Source of the DNA: Argyresthia goedartella
Taxonomy: Eukaryota > Arthropoda > Insecta > Lepidoptera > Argyresthiidae
Reading direction: 5' to 3'
DNA length: 64,000 nt
NCBI GenBank assembly: GCA_949825045.1
Contig: OX463808.1
Coordinates: 32,301,674 to 32,365,673 of the forward strand
Part shown: positions 9,102 through 19,165 of the stretch, piece by piece
Position numbering within the stretch: the stretch's first letter is position 1
Layout: each line of letters begins with the position of its first letter
Program-made: the position numbers and the translations under genes
The notes under the pieces: generated by a model
The model's input: only the letters and a program-made list of their open reading frames with translations
The model's database searches: none
Told to the model about the DNA's origin: nothing

Positions 9102-10967
9102 GTGGTATATTTCTATGACGACTACTGGAATGTAGTGACGCATCTAGAAGTTATACCTATTGAACCTTACTTACAAAAGATTGACCAATCGATCTCGAGC
9201 ATTTCTAGCTTTTGTGAAAAAGCACAGAATTTAGCTATTGATATAAATTGTAAGGATGCCATAAACCCTCTTCAGATTTTGATAAAAGCTAATAAATTAA
9301 AATATGATTCATTTTCTCATTTAATATCGGAATCGAAACCTCAAGATCGCTTCAAGCGAGCCCTGGAATTTGGCGGTGAAATTCTTAAATTTTTCTTTGG
9401 CACTCTAGATGCAGATGATGCTAGGAAATATGATGACGCATTGTCCACATGTGAACATAACGACCAGGAGATATTTTCATTAATGAAGGATAACATTCAC
9501 ATTGTCCAATCAACCATAAATAATTTCAATACCTCTATTCTAAAATTAAATGACAATGAGAAAAGAATAAATAAACAAATCGTAAAACTAAATTACATAT
9601 TTGAACAAAATAATAAAGTAACTACAAACTGTGTAAATCTTTCAAAAATCAATTCTATTCTCAATTTAATTGAAGCATCATTACTTTCAGTATCTAATAT
9701 TTTAGATACAATTTTGAACTCTATCCTCTTTGCTAAAGCTAATATTTTACATCCGTATGTTTTGACTCCCACTCACCTGTTTAACGAGCTAAGTAAAAGC
9801 AAGATGTATAAAAAGAACATTGAGTTCCCAGTTTCTCTATCACTAGAGAATATACATAGTATCATAGATCTATCTAGGATGACTTCATATTACTATAATA
9901 ATAAGATTATGTTTGTAATTCAAATACCCTTGATTAACCCAGTTAAGTTTAATGTTTATAAGATTTTACCGTTGCCTACACCGAAAGATGAGTACAACTT
10001 CCAAACTTATGTTTTAATTCATTCATCTAAGATGTATGTAGCCCTTACGGATGATAGATTAAGTTACGCATTATTAGATAGCCTAAGTGATTGCCATAAG
10101 GTTAATTATGAGTATATGATCTGTCCATTACCCTCTGTTTTATCTACAATAAACAATCCTTTATGTGAAACAAAACTGTTAACAGAAGTAACATTGTCTC
10201 TTCCCGATATCTGTGACTTTAAGATAATATATGGTAATGTTAATATATGGCAAAAACTTAATGATGGCAGATTTATCTATGTACAGTCTAAGCCTAACAA
10301 ATTATCAATGAAATGTAAAAACAATATAACAGATTATACCCTGCAAGGTACAGGAATTCTATCCTTAAAAGAAGATTGTACAGCATACTTTCAGACTTTA
10401 CAGTTTCACTCATCTCAAACGTATAAACAAATTTTGCCCAGCCAATTGTTAATCGATTTCAACATAATCGAAGATGATTGTTGTAAGTATAATTTTATCA
10501 ATAATAGTGCAGGTGTAATTTCTGCTATTTCTATAACTGATGTTGATTTAGAATCACTGAAACTAGCTTCTCATAAACTTGATAATCTTGAAAACCAAAT
10601 TAATCAAGCTAAGAATCAGTCCCATATATTTAAATACGGACATTATTATTCTGGAACTACTTATGCCATAGTAGTAGCTATTATAATTTACTTAGTATAT
10701 AAGGCATATAAGAAATGGTTTTCACCCTGCTGTAAAAACACATCTTGTTGCATCCAAATATATAACCAGTGTCATAATAAGAAGTCTAGTAGAAATGAAA
10801 CAAAGTATAATACATCTATTGAATTCACAGAATCTGATGAATCATTTGAATGCGATAAGAAGTCTGTTAGAAGCCTGCCTGAAATAGAAATAAATAAAAA
10901 CAAAAGTAAAGTTATGTTTAGGAATTTTGAAAAAATACCCGCAAATCGGAACTTAAGTAACTATTAA
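9102..10967 (+). CDS. env: Envelope-like glycoprotein of element B
   Basis: The frame is 621 codons from a GTG. It is also open upstream to about 9006, so its true start is probably supplied by splicing (leader exon at 3448-3473, acceptor at 9022). It has the architecture of errantivirus Env and the related baculovirus F proteins: a short N-terminal part, a furin-type site RFKR at residues 83-86 followed by a Gly/Phe-rich hydrophobic segment that would be the fusion peptide, a long ectodomain with many N-x-S/T sites and cysteines, a transmembrane segment near residues 515-535, and a Cys- and Lys-rich tail of about 85 residues. No stops are seen. Membrane fusion is inferred from family resemblance. 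Confidence 0.85.
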   Translation: MVYFYDDYWNVVTHLEVIPIEPYLQKIDQSISSISSFCEKAQNLAIDINCKDAINPLQILIKANKLKYDSFSHLISESKPQDRFKRALEFGGEILKFFFGTLDADDARKYDDALSTCEHNDQEIFSLMKDNIHIVQSTINNFNTSILKLNDNEKRINKQIVKLNYIFEQNNKVTTNCVNLSKINSILNLIEASLLSVSNILDTILNSILFAKANILHPYVLTPTHLFNELSKSKMYKKNIEFPVSLSLENIHSIIDLSRMTSYYYNNKIMFVIQIPLINPVKFNVYKILPLPTPKDEYNFQTYVLIHSSKMYVALTDDRLSYALLDSLSDCHKVNYEYMICPLPSVLSTINNPLCETKLLTEVTLSLPDICDFKIIYGNVNIWQKLNDGRFIYVQSKPNKLSMKCKNNITDYTLQGTGILSLKEDCTAYFQTLQFHSSQTYKQILPSQLLIDFNIIEDDCCKYNFINNSAGVISAISITDVDLESLKLASHKLDNLENQINQAKNQSHIFKYGHYYSGTTYAIVVAIIIYLVYKAYKKWFSPCCKNTSCCIQIYNQCHNKKSSRNETKYNTSIEFTESDESFECDKKSVRSLPEIEINKNKSKVMFRNFEKIPANRNLSNY

Positions 10968-11166
10968 TAATAAAATAACATATTAAAAATTATTGATTTC
11001 TATTTCGGAACTTAGATTTTACTATTATAGTGTAGCGATACTGCTTAAAGATAGTAAAGGTGACATTCAAGTTAGTATTTAGTCACTGTATCTTATTTTG
11101 ATTTTAATCTTAATCTATTTGTTTTGTTTACTCCTTCGTTTATCTTAAATTGATAAAGCTCAGTCT

Positions 11167-11178
11167 TATGGGGGGAGA
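11167..11178 (+). promoter_or_regulatory. Polypurine tract of element B
   Basis: The purine run TATGGGGGGAGA ends exactly where the 3' LTR begins, as expected of the primer for plus-strand DNA synthesis. Confidence 0.85.
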
Positions 11179-11413
11179 TGTTATAACCGAATGTAGTTTG
11201 CAGTAAACGCTGACTTAAGCTAATTCATTTTATATAAAACTGTTTTCGATAGAGACTGGTAGCAGTCACCCCACAACCTTTGTCCGATACATACATTGTA
11301 AACTCTCGTTATTTTTGTCTAAAATTCGGTGTGTAGTACAGTGAAATAAATTTATTCAGCAGCAGTAATAAAAGTGTTTTTTTAAAAAGGACCCACGGAG
11401 CGCCATCCTTACA
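11179..11413 (+). repeat. 3' LTR of element B
   Basis: This 235-bp LTR appears identical to the 5' copy at 2668-2902. It is followed by the GTAC target duplication (11414-11417), after which gag of element A resumes on the minus strand. Confidence 0.95.
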
Positions 11414-12228
11414 GTACGCGTGGGCATACCAGACATGCGTTGCGGTGGATTTAATTGGGGGTTAAAATTATTAATTTTCCATAAAGGCATGGTACCAGGG
11501 CGTTGTTGCCAATTGGGCATCGGGTTAGCGAAGTTAAAAGATCGGGGTATCGGCATAGTTGGCACAGAGGAGGGACTATGCATAGGGCTCATTTTTATAA
11601 TGGGTTGATATTGGGAATGTTTTCGATCAGATAGGTACTCGTTTCGATTTTGAAGATACATGACGTTCACTTCCTCCTGTACGTATTCTAAAGCTTTTTC
11701 GATAGTTTCGGGTCTCTTAGACCGAATACGAGAACCTAGCGGCTCTTTCAGTCCTCTGATGAAAGATTGCAAGGCGAGTTTCTTATATAACTCCCTCTTC
11801 GCTTCAATCGTTGTAGCAACACTCTCATGCAATGTTACGTGAGTCATTATTGTGCTAAAAAGGCTTTGGCAGCGCTCATAGTGATCGTGGGGGGTGCCTT
11901 GCCCTTGTGATAGGAGAGACATGTCGTTATATAGCGCAGTCTCATCTCGCTGATCAGCAAAATTGTTGACAAGGGCACTTTTAATGCTTGTCCAACTAGC
12001 TGGGATGCCGTTCGAATTGATAGTTCGTGCTGCGGCACCGGTGATTTTGTTTAATATACCGTTCAATAAACATAAGTTCGATAACTCGTTTTCAGGGCCT
12101 GGTTTTATATACACGCTAACTAGCTGGTCGCACAACTGTATGAACCTAGTTAGGACATTAGGGTTGCCGTCGAATTCGGGGAGGAGCCTCAAGGCCTTGT
12201 AAATGATATCTACGCCTGAACACTCCAT
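11414..12228 (-). pseudogene. Gag N-terminal part of element A
   Basis: About 270 codons of errantivirus-type Gag. The capsid-like helical region runs from LRLLPEFDGNPNVLTRFI near the start, through FADQRDETALYNDMSLLSQG, to FIRGLKEPLGSRIRSKRPET and a linker rich in Pro, Met and Asn. The frame is also open upstream of the first ATG to about 12390. Downstream it runs into the LTR of element B; its own continuation lies at 2294-2667. It is disrupted by that insertion and so not functional. Confidence 0.85.
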
Positions 12229-12593
12229 CTTTCTACGGAACCTACGACTTTCAACTTGTTCGTCTTCCTCTACTTCTTCTATTCGTCGGAGAAAATCTTG
12301 GGCTAGTCTACGGCTCCCTACTACACTACTGGGGTAGTAAGTCGCCGATTGTCGTCGTTGGACGCGTGGGTGGAAAATTTTGGAAATTTAAAGTTACAGG
12401 GCTAAAAATAGGGTTAAACTAGGGGATGAGCAATCACAAGAAAGATTCAAGTGTACTCACATAATCATCTTGGTATTTCTGGGCGTATCGATGTCTGGAT
12501 ACTTCTCCGCTGACCGACGTGATTTATTTGTAGGTTTCGGGATAGCTGACGACGTTTCCCGGGCCACAGGAACCAGGAAGCACTGACTCAACT

Positions 12594-12611
12594 ATCCTAC
12601 CGGCTGCGCCA
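12594..12611 (-). promoter_or_regulatory. Primer binding site of element A (tRNA-Ser type)
   Basis: On the minus strand the sequence is TGGCGCAGCCGGTAGGAT, which resembles the tRNA-Ser-type primer site of the 17.6/297/TED errantivirus group. Its place, about 370 bases upstream of the element A gag, fits. It fixes the left edge of that element's 5' LTR at about 12612. Confidence 0.6.
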
Positions 12612-12774
12612 ATTACTTTTGGTCGCAGCGAAGGATCCAAAAAAAAAAAAAATTTTTTAACTTATTTTATTAATTAATTCTACAGACTTGCGACTTCAAT
12701 CGATGTGAGATATAAAGTGACTCTATACAAGACAAAAACTTAGATTCTAAAAAGAGGCTACGTGACGTTAACTG
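12612..12774 (-). repeat. Possible 5' LTR of element A
   Basis: The LTR must start next to the primer site. The minus strand here holds an AATAAA-like signal (near 12668). At 12757-12774 it has AGTTAACGTCACG, which looks like the AGTTAAC start of gypsy-group LTRs. If that is the outer edge the LTR is only about 163 bp. No second LTR is left for comparison, so the boundary is tentative. Confidence 0.3.
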
Positions 12775-15700
12775 CACTGTCAGCCCCCCCTTGCCTTACA
12801 CGAGGCCTGCAGGTTTATACTTCACGAGGTCATCGCAATGGTCAGCAATATCCACGGAAAGTACGTATGTAACACACGTTAAATTAAAAAAAACAAAATT
12901 CATTCTATGCTGTCACGTCTTTGGAAGTTAGCGTTAGCCGCGGGTTCGAAACTCGGCAGCCTCGGCTACTCTATCTAGGGTCATGGGTTCGAATCTCTGT
13001 GTCTGCCTAGAGGGTGACTTCCTATAGGTACGGCTGGCAAGGAAATAAGGATTACGTACAAGAGTTATATTCAAGAAATCCTGCGGGTACAAAATAGCTT
13101 AGGGATCGTTCTAGCCTAACCTACATATCCTTGATCATGGTTGCCGGGTTCGCTCTTCCACGGCTGGGTCTCTTTCCGGCGTAAGGGCGAAGGTAAACGA
13201 CCTGAACGCTGGCAGCGAGATCCAGCTTCAATGAGCAGCGTGGGTCCTTCACTCGGGCAGCAGCTACTGATGCGGATCGGGCTCCAAAATGCAGGGCTTC
13301 GTCTTGTACCGGGGACGACGACCATGCGCGACGTCCACCTCAATTCGAGGCTCGCGTGGAACTGTCTCGTCTGTCTCGACCCCCCCCCCCCCCAAGCGGC
13401 GCGTGCTTCACTTGCAAAAACAACGACCGCCGACTTCTCGCGTAATGTTCTTCAGCCAATCGCCGAGCTTGATATCAAATCGGGAAGGCGACTGCCCCTC
13501 TCGCTCCACCGCTTCATGACGCCAACTGCACAGCCAATCCGAAGCTTATGAAGACTCAATTTTAATATTCGCGGGGAATTCTCGCATCTCCGCGACTCCA
13601 GTGCCACCGCCACTTCAGCGCTACCGCCACGATGTCGGCCAATACGGGTACCAACACAGGGTACTATAATGCACCGATTTGTTTTGTTGTTCCGTCAAAT
13701 TACAGGCATATGAAAAATTGCATAGTATTAATCTGCATTTTATCCTACTATATGTCCAGAAGTGTTTCAACACTTTTGTTCAAATCTTTCCGACTAATGT
13801 CATTCAATTTCCTATCATAATTACATCATAGATACTATTTCGTCAGCAAATACTTTTACTTTTTTACTTCTTAATTAAGCCTATTAAAGAACCATTCAGG
13901 GCGGCGGTCACAACTGCGGGCCCATTTAGACTTACGGGATAGTTAGAACTTCTGGCTCACCGGTGAGTGTTCTTCAACGGGCGATGTTGCTTCGCACTAC
14001 AAACATAATATCTAAAATACCTGGGTGTGTGTCCTGCTGCGGTAACAACCTCCTTTCCAGCAAGATACCGGGCTTACGCCTCGGTATTTGTTCCAGTTCT
14101 TCGCTGAAGGAGGTTCTCTGCGTCTACTTGCCGACAGCAAGTGACACACTGTTCCATTTAGTTCTAAAAGAACGGACCTCCCGGCGAGGTTACGAACGCA
14201 CGTGCGACACTTAGGATCTGTTCCTCAGTCTAACTAGCGTGGTCCCCTGCGGAACTCAAGTCACACTCGAAGAATCGGGCCAGCGCGGCGTCTCCCAGCG
14301 AGATCGTCCAATACGCGCGACAATTCGATCTGGCCAAAATACATCACCGAAATAGTGTTCAAAACACCTTGGCCGATGGCGGAGCCGAATCCCATCCCAA
14401 CTTTTGGCTCAATACCAAGGGACCTAAAAAAAACCTCGTACTATCACGGCAAAACAACAGAATTTTAAATTACATCGCCATATTTTTTCGTCTCACACGT
14501 CAACTCACGGACGGACGGAAGTTTAATTTTTAATTTATCACAGACCCAAATGTAGGGTGCGCTACTAGTCATAACGAAACCGCAAATAGGCCCGTTTGGT
14601 TCTAAACAAAGCCAGTTATGCAATAGAGGTCCAAGTCCTGCACCTAATTTGTCGAAGGACAATGGAGTTTTTCTCTGAGCATTTATTTCGGTAGTGGACG
14701 GTACAAGAGTAGAAGTGAGTGGCGGGACACATGTGTTCGAGTGCGGCGCGATGCACGTGCCGGCGAGTGGCGCGAAACTCGCGGCCGCGAGCAGCGTAAT
14801 GCACATAACGGCGAGAGGCGCGGCCCTCACGGCAGTGTGCAGCAAACACACGCCTCAGCAGGCACCGCGAAACGCGCGACAGCGAGCGGCAGGGCACTCG
14901 CACTGTTGAGCTGCAAGGTAACTCCTAGTCGATGACGGTGGCGCTGTTTCTTGGTCAGGACAGTGGTAGAGGCTGCAACACTCACGTTGAGGGGGGTCAT
15001 TGTCAAGACCAGAGTTTATGATGTGATAGAAATCTCAATTAGAAAGCCCACCAATTCCGCGTTCTGGCGTTAAAGCTGAACTATGAACTAACACAGACGT
15101 CGCGGCTCATAGTTCAACTAACTCACTCTGTTTGCTGGCGTAACATTGGAGTGCATTTGCCTGGAGGTCACGTAGATGCTGGATTTCTACTCGGGCATCT
15201 TGGAGGTCTGACTATGAACCTAAATTTTCAGCGGACTCCGCCTTTGGCGTGTCACCGATGTCATGATGATGATGGTGAACTCTCCGGTGGTGATCTTGAA
15301 GAGAGCGGTGTTAGACTCGACCTCAGATATCGGGAAGTTCCCGTGAAGGCATCGTTGTGGTTTTCGCTAAAGCTCGAGTACTCTCTGTAAATTTGTGTTG
15401 CTGTCTGCTTTTATTTTATCTAGTTCCATTATTTGTTTTGCTTCTGATAGTGAGTATGCAGTAGCCACATTTTGAAATTCCATCTCAAGTCGCGATGTTT
15501 TCAGTTCTTGAGCAGTGACTATTTTTTGATATTCTTCTGTTCTTTCCTGTAGCAATCTTGAAAATTCTGAACCTTTTTGAATTATTCAAATCGGACATTT
15601 CATACAAAAGATATAACGAATTTAAAAATGTAACGCCGGCGTACCATGACTGGTGTGGCCCCACGCAGTGCAGTGGGCAACGCGGTGAGGGAGGGTCACC

Positions 15701-16170
15701 GAAGTGTGGAAGAGGTGCGTGCATATCTATGAAATAGGTAGCCACGCGGCTCATATGCGCGGTTGGCTCCCTATGCAGCGGACGCAACTGACATTGAATA
15801 TGTTGTCATTTTTCATAGCACATTTTTTGATGCAGTTAAAAAGTTATTTTCAGAACTACTTATAAATTACTGTTTCATTTATATATCCTTTACTGTTTAT
15901 TTTTTATAGTATAGTCACACTTTTATAATAAGTTTTATCAAAAAAAAAAACAGAACTACCTACTTTTAAACCTTTCCCGTCTTATTTTATATTGCTTTCT
16001 GTATATTATTTTCCTTATTTTCTGATTTTCTCTGATTTGAAAAAAATACTTCTAAACAATATGCCTTGAAAAAAAAGGTTGCAATTAATAATATAAATAA
16101 TATAAACATAAAATAACAATATAAATATAAACATTATTTATACTTATATTATTTATACTATTTATATGTA
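12775..16170. other. Unexplained repeat-like DNA, no confident gene
   Basis: I see no coding region I can defend. Points noted: two B-box-like GGGTTCGAA motifs near 12942 and 12986, which could be SINE remains; a run of 14 C at 13380-13393; GC-rich islands (13140-13560, 14700-14900, 15650-15790) set between AT-rich stretches; and a minus-strand frame of 62 codons ending at 15367 with coiled-coil character (many Glu, Gln, Lys, Leu). A strongly AT-rich stretch of short TATAAA/AATATA words lies at about 16080-16165. The changing base composition suggests several fragmentary elements. Confidence 0.45.
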
Positions 16171-16173
16171 AAC

Positions 16174-16522
16174 ATAGTTCCCAAGCCACATTAGCAAAAA
16201 TACGTCGTGTTGGAGAATCTTCTTCTGAAAATTCAGATCGTTTCGTAAGTCAGAGAGAGTACGCCTCGCAATCACGGGCCAGGGACTCTAGCGACGAAAG
16301 TTCGCAGCGCCTTGTTGAAAATAGAGCTAGCAACTTGCTTACGCGTGCACGGGAATCTAGCGTCGAACGCTCGCAGCGGCTTATGAGAGAAAGACAACAG
16401 TCGTTTACAAATAAGACGCGCAATAGAATTTTAGCAGACAGTAATAGATCGGCGTTTAGTTACGATCCACAAATTGATTATGCTCATCGGAAAATATCGA
16501 CAGAAAACCTACCAACATAGAC
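16174..16522 (+). pseudogene. Helitron-like Rep/helicase N-terminal fragment
   Basis: About 115 codons are open and contain a degenerate repeat of the type SRARDSSDESSQRL / TRARESSVERSQRL. This leads into TRNRILADSNRSAFSYDPQI-DYAH. That pattern (Arg/Glu-rich repeats, then AF-YD---DY) is what I recall from the N-terminal region of animal Helitron replication proteins. The HUH motifs and helicase are absent, and a LINE fragment begins just after the stop. It is a fragment; the assignment rests on pattern memory. Confidence 0.5.
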
Positions 16523-16529
16523 CGACACA

Positions 16530-18215
16530 GTCCAGAATATCTTGTTCTGACTATCAGCCACGGTCTGCTCTCCGCGCATACCCTACCGACAGATGACAAA
16601 AACTGTCTCGATCATGTCCTCCTGCAATCATCGTGACCATACATCAGTAGCCGTTTTAGAGAATCCATATCTGATCATTTGTCAGTCATGTTGAATCAAC
16701 AAAATCGACCGGTTTCAGAAAAGACTATTAAAACAAAGACCGTGACTGATTTCAAAAACGCTGTAGCAGGCTTTGCCAATGCTAATTTAACCAAGATTTG
16801 GGAATCATCTGATCCGAATGTGGCCGCGGAAAGGCTAGTTAATATAATCTCCGAAACAATCACGTCTAACTCTAAAATAGTCAATATTCCAAACAGAAAA
16901 AGATCTAGACAACCGTGGATTACCCCGGGATTGCCTATTCCTGATCTATTCTTGGGCCATACTAATTTCTTCTTTATGTGAATGAGAGGCCTGTGCAAAC
17001 GCGAACCAATCTGGCAAGTTTCACCGATGACACTGCCTCATACACATCATCAAAAGATATGGACCTTATTGTAGATCGCCTCCAGCTATCTCTTGATTTA
17101 CTAAATGGAAGCTAAAAGTCAACGAAGCAAAAACAGAGGCAATTATGTTCAGTCGCCATTGCCAGGAGCGTAGAAAAACACTTAAAATTGCAGGACATTC
17201 TATAGTCTGGAATAGCTCAGTCCGTTACCTTGGTGTAAATCTTGATAAAAAAGTAAAACGGAGTAAACATGTCGCAGTAATACGCTCTAAAGGTCTAAAA
17301 GCGCTTAACTCCCTCAGCCCTATTTTAATAGGTACGCTAGATTAAATCCCAGCACTAAAAATAGAATATATACCACTCTCGTATGGCCCTGTATCACCTA
17401 TGCTGCTCCGGTATGGAGTAGCACCTGTCTCACTAACTTCCTGATACTACAAGTTTTACAAAACAAAGCTGCTAAAATTGCGTACAACACGCCCCGACTA
17501 CCAAACTTGCGCAAACTACATGAGCAGATAAATCTGCCGGACCTATTTTCATTTGTACTAAAGCAAACACAAAGATTTTGTAACAAAAATAAACAACAAG
17601 TAAATTGCCTCATATCACCTATTGGTCAGACTAAATATACTGACTTGGATTATATCGACACGTATGGTGCCTACCGACTTCCCCATCACTATCGGCAGTA
17701 CACCGATTGACGTCACGAACTCAGTTTTGTACTCACAGATTGACGCGGCGAACTTGTCCTAATGCGTGATCCGCAGGTCGGCCGGCCTCCGCACCGCCGC
17801 GCCGAGACGTTGCAGTCTGCTGACTTTCTGTTAAGACTTCCCTCAGATTTTTTAACTGTGGCTGGCGTCGTTGCCGCGTCGTGAATGTACTGCAGTGAAC
17901 AATACCACACTATGCATGCATGCTCTGGTCCACCGTATTACATTATATATATTAGTTAGTTTTTTTTAGTTCACACTGGAATAAAATGTAATCCATTACT
18001 TTGGATCACATAAACTGATTTTTAGATTTATATGTTAATATCTCACACTTTATTGTTATTAGTTGTTATAATAATTATTGTTACCAAGCATTTATAGGCC
18101 ATTTCAGCCCGATACTGCGAAAGTAAAATTTTTAATTAACCATGTATTAATAATTGTAAGATATGTGGTGTAATGTGTATTATGTGTAAATAAAGACTTT
18201 TGAAAAACAAAACAA
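16530..18215 (+). pseudogene. LINE C: endonuclease end joined to reverse transcriptase C-terminus, plus 3' UTR
   Basis: The first part reads as the end of an APE-type endonuclease and its linker (NCLDHVLLQ, ISDHLSVML, then RQPWITPG at about 16910). At about 16930 it jumps to the catalytic FTDDTASYTSS part of a reverse transcriptase, followed by VRYLGVNLDK and the C-terminal domain ending near 17710. Several frameshifts and stops are present. The 3' UTR ends in AATAAAGAC and an A-rich tail at about 18190-18215. The missing middle of the protein is found in the next segment. It is of the jockey/CR1 type and dead. Confidence 0.75.
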
Positions 18216-19165
18216 AACCCCGGGATTGCTTCATTGTATAAGAAATAGAGTTAGTCAGAATAAAGCTTAAAAGATAAATCCGGATAACATGATACTAAAG
18301 ACAACCTACAAAAGGTACCGAAATTTTTATAATAATCTGCTATATAAAATGAAGTGCAAGTATGACCGTTCAGAACTTGAAATATCACGTAAGCTTCCAA
18401 AGGCACTTTGGAGATCTTGAGTAGAAGGATTGCTAAAATCTCTAATAAAAAAACTAACAGCACAGCTCTCCTATCTATCGAATCCTCCTCTTCAGATTCA
18501 GTACGTGCTGTCAACGAGCACTTTGCGAATATTGGCAGTATTTTTGCTGAAAGGCTTGTTTTATTCCTCTCAGTAGCACGAACAACCTACCATAAATATA
18601 CCAACAACGGTCCATTCTTTTGGTCTTGTTGACACGGATCTGGCTGAGGTCCTGATAATGATAATAAACCTCAAAGACAATAGTGCAGTGGGGTGGGACG
18701 GGATAACAACGAAGTTTATAAATTTTTACGCCATATTCTAGTTCCAATCTTCAGTCGGATGTGTAATCTCTGTTTTGCTCAGACTCAGACTTTTAAACGC
18801 TCTATCATATATCCGATCCACAAGGGCGGTGACACAGATGAATTAAATAATTAAAGACCGATTTCAGTTTCAACATTTCTCTATAAGGGCTTAAAACAAC
18901 TAATAAACAATAGATTAAAACTCTACGTGAATGATAAACATACTTTCTGATCAACAGTATGGCTTCAGAAATAGGAGATCGACAGAGGACGCAGTTACTG
19001 AACTAACTGATAAGGTGGTTAGCAGTCTTGGCAAACGAGAGATAAGTCTTAGGATTTTCTTTGATATGGCGAAGGCATTTCACAACGTCTCCGTCCGAAT
19101 CCTTCTAGAAAAGCTTGACAAATTCGGTGTTAGAGGCATTGCACTCAATATTTTCAGCGATTAGG
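18216..19165 (+). pseudogene. Middle segment of a LINE reverse transcriptase (linker to RT motif A)
   Basis: This piece starts at the same CCCCGGGATTGC word where LINE C breaks off, then continues the linker (ASLYKK, YKRYRNFYNNLL). It goes on to NEHFANIGSIFAE, VGWDGITTKF, the FKRSIIYPIHKGGD segment, LSDQQYGFRNRRSTEDAV and the motif A region FFDMAKAFHNVS. It is broken by frameshifts. It is very probably the part missing from the preceding fragment, so the two record a rearranged LINE or two truncated copies of one family. At about 19165 the next LINE begins. Confidence 0.7.

Larger units (their letters stand above)
2668..11413 (+). mobile_element. Full-length env-bearing Ty3/gypsy element (errantivirus type), element B
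   Basis: This is a complete insect endogenous retrovirus-like element. Its parts in order are a 235-bp 5' LTR, a tRNA-Leu-type primer site, a long leader, gag, pol, env, a polypurine tract and a 3' LTR. The two LTRs have the same length and I found no difference when reading them side by side. The 4-bp target duplication GTAC is present at 2664-2667 and 11414-11417. LTR ends are TGTTATAA and TTACA (TG...CA). All three main frames are open. It sits inside gag of the older minus-strand element A. Identical LTRs and open frames imply a recent insertion. Whether it is transcribed or mobile cannot be told from sequence. Confidence 0.96.

Noticed and set aside
11420..12202. Several plus-strand frames over element A gag
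   Set aside because: Shadows of the minus-strand Gag, no motifs.
12941..12996. Possible tRNA gene (two GGGTTCGAA words)
   Set aside because: The B-box-like words cannot be fitted into a tRNA cloverleaf with an A box at the right distance.
13116..13551. Overlapping frames on both strands, up to 136 codons
   Set aside because: GC-rich island with few stops by chance; Arg/Pro/Ser-rich translations without any motif; a C14 run is embedded.
14465..14935. Frames of 64-128 codons on both strands
   Set aside because: Low-complexity GC-rich sequence with all frames open; no recognisable domain.
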